A stretch of DNA of 64,000 nt, from NCBI RefSeq assembly GCF_036785885.1, contig NC_092320.1:27715557-27779556 (forward strand), in the 5' to 3' direction. This DNA comes from Coffea arabica. Its lineage: Eukaryota; Streptophyta; Magnoliopsida; Gentianales; Rubiaceae. Shown piece by piece: positions 47,463 to 59,157 of the stretch. The position numbers were made by a program, and so were the translations under genes. Numbering within the stretch: position 1 is the stretch's first letter; every line of letters starts with the position of its first letter. The notes beneath the pieces were generated by a model. It saw only the letters and a program-made list of their open reading frames with translations. It did not search any database and was not told where the DNA came from.

Positions 47463-47925
47463 GTGCTTGGTTCTAAGACTAAGATAATCTATTAGTTGAA
47501 TTTTTTTTAAAATTTAAACTTGGGTTTAGAAGTTAATTTGAGCTTATAGAAGTTATTCTTGGCTCAATTTGCTAATACTAGGCTAATTGAATAGTTTTAC
47601 TAAAAGAAGCATTGAGCTTGATCCATTAAAAGAAGATTTATGACGATTAAAACTAAGCTGTATTTGTGCCTTATTATTTTATGACTAAATATGAGGCCCA
47701 AATATAAATGCTACAACTTTTAATCTTTGGGTCTAATAAACAAATTTTATGTTGATTTTCTTAGAAGACTAAATAGGCCCAATAAGAATTTTGGTCCAAT
47801 GTAAAATTTTCTGGTTATAACTAGTTCCAAATTGACCCATAGTGGCCCAATAGACATATAGTTTGAATGGCTTTTATTTAATCGTAGCCTTGAAAGAAGA
47901 ACCAATTTGTAAATATTTGGCCTAA
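47463..47925 (+). repeat. unknown 2.5-kb repeat, copy B (right part)
   Basis: Sequence after the CACTA resumes where the left part stopped and matches copy A (TTAAACTTGGGTTT, AGCATTG, AGAAGACT, TTGAAAGAAGA) up to about 47925. Confidence 0.65.
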
Positions 47926-47989
47926 GTTTTTAAGTTGGTAACCCATTTACAAAAACTCAATAACTAACTTGACCAATTTAACTTAAAAC

Positions 47990-50900
47990 TGTGACGACCC
48001 CACTTCTCCCTAAGGCGAACCAGAGGGTTGGCGGGTCGCCTGCCCAGCTCTCGCCAGGACTCACACAAGCAAACCGACCAATTATCCACGTATAACTTAA
48101 ACCAAAACACAATTCGCCATCCGAACATGCCAACCTTTAAGCGACTTGAATACTAAAACACATTAACTTCAGAGATAACCTTACCATTGAACATCCACCC
48201 GTTCACTCCTAAATACATCTCTGACCAGATCACCACATAATCTCAAATATACAATACAAACCACACAGTAAGTTCATGAAGCTCAGATAAAATTCATACA
48301 AGCCAAATCTTAGGGTTTGCACTTTTCCAGCTTCAAGTGGCAACCCAAAACGAAGATACAAGTATGATTCGAAATAACATTTACAAAATGATAAAATAGA
48401 CTTCAAGTCTCTAGATTTCCGAAACCTGTTAAGGAAAACAAATATCGTGTGGTGAGTTAAAGCTCAGTGAGGTTCCGAACACATAGGCAACAAGAAAATC
48501 AATGCATTCATTACATATAACCAATAATTCAAGAGACAAATACAAATAAAGTAATAAACACGTTCATGAAAAGGATACGGGCTCACAGGGAGCCATATGT
48601 TCGTTCGTTCGTTCGTTCGTTCGTTCTCCTGACATTTCCCCTTATTCCTCCAGTCATTTGCAAAACGCATTTTGTATAAGTAAAACCCCTCGTTCATTCA
48701 TTCGTTCATTCCTTTCATTCACCCCGTCCCTGGCTTTTGGCCAGGCTCCACCAACCTACAGGGTAATACTCGAGTATACCGAAACGTTCACCCAGGTCCC
48801 TAATCGCTCGACCGAGTCCGACTGGCTCGAGACGACCGGTAACAAGGGGCAATGGCCAGTTCAGCCCAAAAGGGCTTACATTCATGCACAAGTAATATGT
48901 CAATCATTCAATCATTAAAATTTCATAATCATTTAGGCTAAGTGCGATAAAGTACACACTCGCCTTGAAAACTCGTTTTGACAATCATTGAAAGCATTTA
49001 ACACATTATCAAGCAATAAGATCAAGCCAATAAGCCAAAGAAATATAACAAATAAGGAACACTCACCAAGAGTGAAGTTCAAAGGTCAAGCCGGGAATCG
49101 TAGTCCAAGTCCTCGCTAAATCCTAGAAATCCAAGTTTCAAAAACTATAAGTTTTACCAAACAAACTCTTGTTTTATATATAAAAGGTTATCTTATAAAA
49201 CTAATTTAATTTCTCGAAACAAGTTATTAAATTTCTAAAAATCGAAGCTAGTAAAGAAATAAAATGTTTCGTGTGATTTCTTTTAAAGATATTTCCCTCT
49301 AAAGGCAAACTATAACCAAATTGCTTCAAATGGGTTTTCTTGCCAAATAAGTTTTCTATGCCATTTATTTGAAATTATTCAAATCTAGTATTTTTTTCCA
49401 AATTTCCTTTAAAACAACTAGTCAAGAATAGTTTTATGAAAACTTAAAGTTTAAAGGTTAAATACAATTACTCTCTAAAGGTAATAAAACTAGTTTAAGC
49501 AAAATAAAAGAATTAACTAGTCGGCAAGGGTGTAAAAGTCCCGATATCTAAATTTTAATATTAATGTACCATACTATATATATATATATATTTACAGCTT
49601 GCTATTAAGACAAAATATACCTACAAGGCTTGATTTAAAGGTATTTGAATTCAAGAGATTAAAATGGACTTTACGATTCCAATTCATATGCACATTGTAT
49701 TCCAAGTTGCCAATATAGCTAAAACGCAACTCAAATATAAATCTCGCTAGGGCTTCATCAATCATTAGCCCTAGGTCTCAACAGATTTTATTCCAAACAA
49801 AATTCAGCAAAGGAAGTCCAAGGTATCACAACAAATTCCAAATCACAAATCGTGGACCTTCAAATTGCATTTCAACCAATCACTTGAACAAATTCACCAA
49901 AAATTAAATTATTGCAAAACTACTCAAATGGTCAAGAGCTTCATCAATCATTAGCTCTTGACAACCAATTCTCACTTCAAACACCAATCCATTCAAAACA
50001 AGAATAAAACTACAGCCAACTTGGCTCCCGAGTAGTTCTGAAATTCAGATTTTATTTTCTTGATCCGGTAGTCAAGAAAAACCCAGCAAAATTCAATCCA
50101 AGGTGTCCATTAAACCTTTGACTTTTACTTGCTAGATTCACTAAACATATAGCTTATAATCTGACCAACCCAAATTAAAGCAAATAATACACAAATCCAA
50201 CAAATAAACTCACTAAAAGTCCCAACCAATTCAGCCATGCTGGAAAATATTTTCCTTCAAAATTTGCTTTAGTTCATGTTCCAATACACCCAGCTTTTCA
50301 AGTGTTACAATCAAAATTAGGCTAATTAAACAAATCAGTCTTTAGTCATGCTCGGCAGAAGATTGACATCAAACCAGAATTTCTTAGGTTCTTTAATTCA
50401 TCAATTAACTTCATAGAATTAACATGCAGGGTCTTAGACATCATGAACATTGAGTTTCACTCGGCTACTTACACTTGAGAGCTCAAGTGATCACAAGCAA
50501 ACAGAATTTCAGTTGCATTACCATACCATTCTTCTCGGCAGAATCATGCACAACCAAAACAGAATTTTCTAATCTCATTAGTTCCTTATCTGACAATATC
50601 TTCAGCTGAGGCCTTTTTTTATTTTGCCCTTAAAACACACATGCACAATTTCTGGGTTAATTAGTTAACAAGTCAGTCCAGAAATCAGCTCGGCAGCAAT
50701 CAATTTCCTCAAAACAGAATTTTTCCTAAGCTTCTCAATGCGACATCCGAACACTTAGATTAACATGCATGACCTTGAACATCATGTTTAGTGTTAAGTA
50801 ACCGCATACATGAGCTCAGATTACCTCAGGGAAAAATTTTAAAGCTGCAATTCTAGTTCGGTTACTCGGCAGTCTGCATAATCAAAATTCCAGCAGCCTT

Positions 50901-52206
50901 GATCTTAGTTTTTCCGGATTTTTCCTTGGATTATACGTGGATTTAGATGCTCAAGATTAACATGCAATAGCTTAGCCTCTGATTAACATTTTTAGTTTAG
51001 AAATCGATTTCAATAACAACATCTTTCAGCCAAGATTTCCAGAACTTAGTCGATCATCCACGGTAGCTTAAATGTGACCAGATGTTAAGTCCATTAAAAT
51101 TTTTCTAGCTAATCCCTGCTCATTCGACAACTGCAAAGCTTAATCAACCTCTTAACCAGTTTCATTGGAGTTCAGAAATCACCTCACAGCAAGCTAAGTT
51201 GTCGGACAGAAAGTTAGAAAAGTTTCCTTCCTCTCGGCTCTCACACACGAAGCAGAATCTGGTTGCAGCTGGTGGTTGTTGGTTTAACAAAGATGGTGAT
51301 GGTCAGCAGCTCCTACGCCCTCCACTAGCTCTCCCCTTTCTTTCCTCTGACTCACGAACAGAAATGGTAGATGTGTAGCTCGCCCTCTCGCTTCCTCTCG
51401 GTCGATGATAACAAGGAAATGGTAGGATGTTATCTGTTGTAGGGAGTGTGCAGAGGTTATGAGGTGAGATTGTGGAATGGTGCTGCGGTTTTTGAGGGTG
51501 GTTGAGTGTCGGCAGGGATGGTGTATTGCAGTGGTGAAGGTGCCGGTTGGTCAGGCTTGGGCGGTGGTGTGTGGAAGTGGTGAAAGTTGTGGTTGGCCGG
51601 CTGGGTGGTGTTGTGATCATGGTGTCCGGGGAGCTGTTTGGCTTTGCAGAAAATGGTCATGGCCGTGGGTGATGTTGTGAAGCTGTGAGGGTAATTTAGA
51701 CTTTTCACTACTTCTCCAATTAGCCACTTAAGTCCTTGGTCCTAGCTTAGTTCCAAAAATTGTCCCCAAAAGTGATTTGAACGCCTAATTGAATCGCTAA
51801 TCTTGCAAGACTTTGGTTATCGAAATTTTAGGTCCTAAATATAGTTAGAGTACTTGTATTATTTCTATCTAAAATTTATTGATTACGAATTAGTATTAAG
51901 CTTCCTTTAATGCTTAACATTCTTGTTTGATTAATTAAACTATTAAAATCAAGTTTGACCAATATATATAAATCTAACATTTTATGTTAATACGAAAAAT
52001 TTAATCTAGCTCTAAAAATCTTAACTTAGTTTAGCGGAACCAAGGAATTCATAACTTAGAAAAAATTATATAAGTTTTCACATAAACGTGTTTTTACGTA
52101 CTTAATTGCAAACAAGTAAAAGTAGTACTAGGACTTATTAAAGAATAAAAGGAATGCAATTGACATACGAAATGTTATTTATATAAGCATTTTCAGGGTT
52201 CTCACA
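47990..52206 (-). mobile_element. solo LTR, 4.2 kb, gypsy type
   Basis: Termini are TGTGACGACCCC and GGTTCTCACA, with a perfect AAAAC duplication at 47985-47989 and 52207-52211. The first 80 bases match the LTRs at 54529 and 59158 (CTAAGGCGAACC, GGGTCGCCTGCCCA), as do the TTCGTTCG array and CGGGCTCACA near 48585, so it is a longer family member. Strand follows the related gag element. No gag or pol lies between the ends; recombination between LTRs is the usual cause. Short frames inside, such as at 51300-51700, are not supported as genes. Confidence 0.8.
48597..48628 (+). repeat. (TTCG)n microsatellite in LTR
   Basis: A GTTCGTTCG run of about seven units; shorter versions sit at the same LTR position near 55025 and 59650. 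Confidence 0.85.
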
Positions 52207-52211
52207 AAAAC

Positions 52212-53270
52212 AATCCAACCAATTTGACTAAAATAACTCGACCCATTACAAAATGAGTTTATTTTTCCCCAAATCAGAAAACCCTAAATTCTAACTCTAA
52301 TTTTGCAAACCATACCCCATCATTAACACCATAATCAACAACATCATTTTCAACGTCATCATCATCTCTATCGCTAGTAGCAAAAGCTGCTAGCCTGTGA
52401 AGCAACAATAGTAGCAGTAGCTGCTTTGGAAACCACTTGCTACTTGGTGGCTATGGCATTTAGCAGCCACAGCTACTATAGCTTGGCTGGCTATTCTTGG
52501 AACAAGAGTCGTTGGCCTTCTATTGATAACGTTGAGGGAGGTGGAAGGTCACTAAACCCTCCTTCTTCTTCTATGTTCTGTTTGCTTTTTTCTCTCTCTA
52601 TTTTTTTTAGAATCACCCCAACATTAACATGCCCATTTTGTTATGGCCCTAGGCTTCAATTTCTTTATAGTTTGACCTCAAAAAGTCTTAAACTTGAAAA
52701 CTTTCTTAGTTTCTTTTATAAACTCTTCAACAATGAGTTTACCAATTAATCCAACAATAATTCCTATGCTAGATATGAATTTTCCTATAATTTTAATGGT
52801 CAAAAGATATACAAACATAATCTATTACGTTCAACAAAATAACAAGCTTGAAATTGACTAACCTAAGAAGATTTACTTGTTTAGATGTGTGTAGATGATT
52901 GCCCTATGTGAGTCTTCAATTGATCGCATCTCTCTTCTCCTCTTTATTACTTTTAGTTCTGATAGAGGAAGAAAAGAAATTGAAAAGTGTCATAGGTTAT
53001 TCCTAGTGGCTCGATGATATACTACTTTATAGAAGTTAACTGCTAGTAACTAACCTATTTCACTCACACACTAACGCATGCTCTTTACCCATTAGTACTA
53101 AATCTTTGTTAGTTAAGAGATAGTATGTAAAAATTTACTAATCCACTTCTAAGCCTAAGAATTTTATTGTGACTACAATTTAACCTCTTCTTATTTACTA
53201 ACATACTTTACTTTTACTATTTATGAAATAAATACATAGATAGATAGAAATTTTACGAATATTACATTCT
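52212..53270 (-). other. possible LTR relic next to gypsy pol
   Basis: Non-coding sequence between the solo LTR and the pol relic. On the minus strand it follows a degenerate polypurine-like stretch (near 53270-53290), so it may be the 3' LTR of the broken element. Its far end is not defined. Confidence 0.3.
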
Positions 53271-53289
53271 ATCTCCTTAAATAAAGTTT

Positions 53290-54510
53290 CATCCTCAAAA
53301 CATAATATCTTGTTCAAACAGGTATGGGTATTGTTTTCTTCCATTGCATCTTATGGTGTATGATTTGTCCACTATACTTTGACATAGGGTATTGCCCTTC
53401 TTCTCAAAACCTGATCTTTGCAATCCATGATCCTTAGTGGAACTTTTTCCGCCAACAAGTTTTCCTTCACTTCAATGGTTTGGTCTTCTAACATATGAAT
53501 TGGGTTGGATACATACTTCCTTAGTTGTGAGATATGAAAAATGATGTACACCCTTGACAGGGAAGGCAAAAAGGCCAATCAATAAGCTAGAGTCCCAATT
53601 CATTTTAAGTATTTTGTGAGGCTCCCACATAGCTAGAAATCAACTTACCACTCTTCCCAAAACCTCATCATCCCTTTAGTCGGGAATATTTTAAAGTATC
53701 TTTTTTCTCTTGATTGAAATTCTAGTGGTCTCCCTTTTAAATCCATTGAGCTTTTGCTTAGATTCTAAGCTATTTAAGCTTTTTGCAAGTGACCTTGACC
53801 TTTTCGAGGGTTCTTTCAACTAAATCAGGGCCAGTGATATGTTTCTCATCTACAACATCCCAATATAGTAGAGATCTTTATTTTCACTCGTACAACACCT
53901 AAAATGGAACCATACCAATCCCATTGTGGTAACTATTATTGTAAGAAAATTCCATTAGTTTCACTAGCCTATCCTAACCATTTGAAAAATTCAAAGTATA
54001 GGCTTGTAACATGTCTTCAGGTATTTAGATAAATCTTTTGGACTGTCCATCCATTTAGGGATAGATGGTTGTGCTTAATCTCAGATCCATTCCCTTGACC
54101 TATTTGTAAGTTGACCAAAACCTTGAGATAAGTCTCAACGCTCGATCAAACACTATACTTATTGGGAAACCATATAGGCAAACTATTTCCTCCATGTACA
54201 TTTCAACTAATCTCTCTGTAACCAACCTATTTAGCATTGGTAGGAAATGAATAGACTTTGTCAATTAGTCAACAATAACACAAATAGTATCAGTATTGTG
54301 AACTGTCTTGCGTACTCCTATTATGAAATCTATGGTCACATATTTCCAGTTCTATTGTGAAATCTCTAAGGTTGCCAATAATCTAGCAGGTCTCTGAGAC
54401 TCAGCTTTAAATTGCTGAATCACTAAGTACTTAGCCACGTACTTGGCTATTTCTCATTTCATTTCACTCCATCAAAAATTTTTCTTAGGTTCTAGTGTAT
54501 CTTAGTGTGT
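53290..54510 (-). pseudogene. Ty3/gypsy integrase end, decayed
   Basis: Read on the minus strand, from high to low coordinates, the sequence resembles the C-terminal half of a gypsy pol: a QQFKAESQRPARLL zinc/linker patch, DFIIGVRKT, a NNSYHNGIGM patch in the integrase core, and HISQLRKYVSNP with VPLRIMD near 53420-53560, typical of the post-integrase tail. Many stops and frameshifts are present. The FEDE-like end and purine tract near 53280 mark the pol 3' end. The upstream part of pol is missing at the junction with the gag-only element. Confidence 0.65.
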
Positions 54511-54528
54511 GGACCCGAAAATTATTTT

Positions 54529-57170
54529 TGTGACAGCCCCATCTCCCCCTAAGGCGAACCAAAGGGGTCAGCGGACCGCCTGCTCAACTCTCGCTGGAAC
54601 TTAGTCGTTCACTTCAATCATCAATCGAAACCAGAATAAACCAAGAATAAACATAACAATGATCCAAAACTTAAAGCAAAACTTATATACATTACTATCT
54701 CAAAAGGAAGTACAAATATCGAATATACAAAGGTTTTCAATTCACCATACATCCAGCCTGTGCCGAGCACTGGGGCGAGAACCATTACAAAATCAAAGAA
54801 CTAGATTAGGCTAGTCTATACAGAGCTCTCATCCTGGTTCGTCGTCCCATGTTAAGGAAAACAAAACTAAAGGAATGAGCTAAAATCTCAGTGAGGTTCC
54901 GAATACATAATCAAACAATCAATTCAATACACTAAACATAGAGTATCAATAGTTCAAGAAACATTTACAATGGAAAGCGATGATAACACATTAATTAAAA
55001 GGATACGGGCTCACATGGAGCTATTCATTCGTTCATTTGTTCGTTCGTTCTCCTGTCTTTCCCCTTATTCCTCCAATTATTTGAAAATGCATTTTGATAA
55101 GTAAAACCCTTCATTTCATTCATTGCCACTCGTTCATTCATTTCATTTCACCCCCTTCCGGACGTTGGCCGGACTCCACCCGACAATAAGGTAATACTCG
55201 AGTATACCGAACGTTCACCCAGGGTCACTAAATCGTCCGATCGAATCCTCTTCTGGCTCGAGTCGATCAGTAACGAAGGGCAGGGCCCAGTTCAGCCAAT
55301 GGCTTACATTCATGCATATATAATCATTCAATCATTGAAAATTTCACATTCATTTAGGTCGAGTGCGATGAAATACATACTCGCTTAGAAAACTCGTTTT
55401 TAGCAATCATTGAAAGCATTTAACATTCAATCAAATATCCATAACATGGAACAAGGCATATAGTCAAGAGTAATATAACAACAAGGAACACTCACCTATT
55501 TAAGCAAAATAACGTCCAAAGTTTCCTTCCGGATAATACTCTCAATCACCGAGGAACCCTAAGAATCAAACGAACACATTATGCTTCAACCATCAAAGAT
55601 GTAAGTGAGTCCAAGACAAGTCGAATACGTACTAGTACAAAATATAAATATGGTTTTGGTAGTGAAAAGAGTACATTAAAACCAAAGGATATAAGTAAAA
55701 TATTTGTAAAACTTAAACTCACTTGTAAAACTTTAAAATCGCTATTTGAGTCGAAATGGTAAAAAAAACGTAAATACCCTAGATGGTTCACATGGTATTT
55801 GCTCTCAAGACTTACTCAAATTGCAAGTATATCGACCAAGTTCTCGAGCGTAAATTTGGGCAGCATGCCCTTTGTATTTACCTATTTTCCAGCCATTTAT
55901 GGCTTCATTCTTTTCCTCAATCAAACCCAAAGTCATATACAAAATCATCTCAATTCAATAGCCATTCCATAGGCTCCAAGTCATACAAGTACAAAAATCA
56001 AGTTAGGAGCATGTGCGGAAATGAAGGTTGAGTCAAGAAACAAAAGACAGATTTGACGTTATTTTGTGTAACGGACACAACCGAAGCTACACTTATCAGA
56101 TTGGGGTGAAATTTATACCGTTTCGAAGCTAAGACAAAGGCCTACAACTTTGATAAAGACCACTCAGTCCAGTTTGTAGTGTATCTAAGTCAAAATCTCA
56201 AATAACAGAACCAGAATCTCATATTCGGGCTTGTTAACTGCCTTATGCGAAAACGACAATAACTCAGGCTACCGAAGTCCAAATGAGGTGATTCTAGGGG
56301 CGTTGGAAAGCTAAGACATAGTACTACAACTTTTGTGTTTTGGCCAAAGGATAATTCAGTACACATCAGGGTGAACAGATACTGTTAGTGTTGTAAAATA
56401 TCAAAATTGTCCACTGGACTAAACCTATGAGAGTCAGGGGTATTTTTATCTTTTCACAGGCTACGTTGCTCCGATTGAGCTGAAATTTTGCAGGCAACTA
56501 TAAAACATTATTCCCTACAACTTTTATGTTTTGTGATAAGGCTAGTTTGGCCTCTAACATGGCCAAATAGATTCGGGCAGAACAGGGCAGATTACTACCA
56601 ATGGAATCCCTAAGCTGGAATTTGTACCCACAAATCAGAATTTTCTTTAAACCAAGTCAACTACCATCTAAATACTAGATATTTCATAGAAATTGAAGTG
56701 AAAAAAATGAAGTTTCTCTCCCTTTCCTTCCCTCAAAATTCGGCCAGCTTATGGAGAAGATGAAGATGATCTTGGTCAAATGTTATGTTTAGTAAAGGTG
56801 GAGAAAAAAATAGTCAAAGTCCAACACCAACCAAATCGCGACCCTTGGCACATTTTGTTTTCAAACTTATCCTCTTGTCTCTCAATGGTAATCTATCTAA
56901 CTAACCTCAAATTATTTCCTAACACCTTGAAAAATAATAACACTTAGCGCAAAACTCACTTAGTCACCAAAAATTATATCGCACTAGTGGGTCCCACGTC
57001 TATAACGTACTTCAAACTAACGTACAGTAACTCATACTAGAAAAATAATTTTAAAACTGTACTTACTTGTAAAAATGCATAGAAATTTTAATATTTTCAA
57101 GGAAAGTACAAAATGTAGGCAGAGAAATAAAATAATGCTGAGAAAATGTGAAAATTTTTGGGTTCTCACA
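54529..57170 (-). repeat. 3' LTR of the gag-only element (left)
   Basis: 2642 bases, TGTGACAGCCCC to GGTTCTCACA on the plus strand. It lacks about 300 bases present in the other LTR at 61305-61610; the junction is at TTTCATAGAAATTGAAG near 56690. Differences from the partner are mostly transitions. Confidence 0.85.
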
Positions 57171-57249
57171 CTCTCTCCCCCTTAAGAAATTTCATCCTCG
57201 AAATTTTTACCTTCCGTTGCCTCAGATGACCCCGGAACTTGTTGCTGGT

Positions 57250-58416
57250 CTATGGCATAAACCTGTGCTGATACTTTTGATTGGTTTCCTCTTTCATTAG
57301 TTGTTTCGGTTTGGTTCCTTCTACTTGTTGAGTACTATCCTCTCGTGGCTGTTTCTTCGGGAAATTGCTAAGTTGATGATTGCTACTCCCACAAATAAAA
57401 TATTTTCCCCCTTTCTGCCAGCAATCATTCTCAGTGTGATTTGCCTTTTCAAAATATCCATAGGCCAATCGAGGAGTTACTGTTTGACCTTTTCGAGAAA
57501 TTTCTTTTGATCCGATCTGACTTCCTTTCGTAGACCTTTCATCTAATGCTCCTAATGTCCAAGGTGGGCAAGGTGAATGATTCATTTTTTGCACTTTGGA
57601 GAGCATTATCTTTTCTCCGGATTTCTCAGGTATGCTGTTGGATGTACCTCTTTCCCGCATTTAAAAGGCTTTTACTTGGGCTTTCGCATCCTCAATTCTT
57701 TGAACCTTCTCAAGAGCCTCTGTAAAAGTATTAACTTGAACCGCCGCCAATGCCTCTTGGATTTCCAAATTTAGTCCTTGTATAAATTGTCTTATTCTCC
57801 TTCGCTCCATAACCATCAATTCGGAAGCGAATTTAGACAGTCTAGTAAATTTGGTCTCATATTCGGCCACACTCAGGGTTCCCTGACGTAACCCAATAAA
57901 TTCGTCCTCTCTCCTTTCTTGGACCAAAGGTGAGAGATACTTTTCGTTAAATTCGTTTACAAAGTTCGCCCACGTCCATACAGTCCGTTCTCTTTCCCAC
58001 TTTGCTCTAATCACATTCCACCATGCGTGAGCCGGCCCTTCAAACTGAAACACTGTAAAGTTCACTTGTCTCTGTTCAGTGTAGTTCAAAGCTGTGAATA
58101 TATTCACCATGGTCTCTAACCATTGTTCAGCGATGTCTGGATCAGGCCCTCCAGCGAATTTTGGAGGTGCAAACTTTTGAAACCTCTCAAGAGCTCGATC
58201 TTCTCCTATTTCAAGATTCTGGGGTTGATTTACAGGCATTTGACCTTGTTGGTCCACTAACCTTGCTAAAATATTCGTCATTTGTTGAATGGTCGTCGCC
58301 ATTTGGTCTCCGGTTTCAACCCTTGGTCCTTGTGCTTGTTCAGCCGAAGTTTCCCTTTATTCCCTTGGTTCCTGAGCTCGCTTAGCTCCACGGCCACGAC
58401 CACGTCTCCCCTCCAT
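57250..58416 (-). pseudogene. gypsy gag, two in-frame stops
   Basis: One minus-strand frame runs from an ATG at 58416 to 57250 (388 codons) with stops at 58357-58359 and 57661-57663. An arginine/glycine-rich start (MEGRRGRGRG) is followed by a retrotransposon gag domain with APPKFAGGPDPDIAEQWLE, AHAWWNVIRAKW, FNEKYLSP, and LRQGTLSVAEYETKF. The zinc-knuckle region near 57330-57440 is degenerate: in the FICGSSNHQLSNF stretch the outer cysteines are replaced. The stop ends only about 65 bases before the purine tract, leaving no space for pol. Confidence 0.85.
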
Positions 58417-59157
58417 ATTTTTCCCCCTCTCTTTTCTTTTCCTCTTTTTCTTTTCAAAAAGTAATTTAATGAATAAATGAAGTAAATTGACTAAAAACAA
58501 ACCTAACGTATCGAATACACAAATAAATATATACATACATAACATACCGTATATCAAGAAGACAGATGGTCAAATACATACATACATATCATGTACACAC
58601 CATATATCATGTACACATAACACAGCATATATCAAGAAAACAGATGGTCAAATACACACATAAATACATATCATATACACAAATACACAACTAATATCAT
58701 GTCACAACCATATAAGGGCAAATCAAAAGAAAAGGTGATATCGTCCCGGTCTCAGTTAAATAACCCCGTCCGGTCTCTCACGTCACTTATCATCCAAACT
58801 AGATGTCCATTGACCCCTTGTACTCATTCTAGTCAAATGAAACCTACTCATGTTCCCAAAATGCAAATTTCAAATACTTAATACCACCTCAACTCTGGAG
58901 TACTCGGGTACGAGAATCCGAAATAAGATAATTCACCTCTCGAGCTGGCCAGTCCCAAGAGCAAACTATCTACAATCGAAATTCCTCCCTGACATACCTA
59001 TCTATTGGCCTCATATGTCACGATAAAGATTTAAGGCCTATAACATTCACAATTCATGGCTTATGCTCGAACGAGCACTTAATCCTTCATACTTAGTCAC
59101 CACTCAGTCCAGACTCACTCCATGCAGAGACCACGCGAAACAGACTCTGATACCAAT
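58417..59157 (-). other. untranslated leader of the gag-only element
   Basis: Between the primer-binding site and gag. It contains two copies of a CATATATCA(T/A)G phrase with AAGAAAACAGATGGTCAAATAC near 58555 and 58632, a direct repeat of about 75 bases. Confidence 0.5.

Noticed and set aside
51303..51708. Histidine/threonine/proline-rich frames inside the solo LTR.
   Set aside because: They lie within the LTR, overlap on both strands and have no recognisable domain.
58597..58700. Regularly repeated phrases in the leader of the gag-only element, considered as a CRISPR-like array.
   Set aside because: Only two copies, in a plant retrotransposon leader; no spacer structure.
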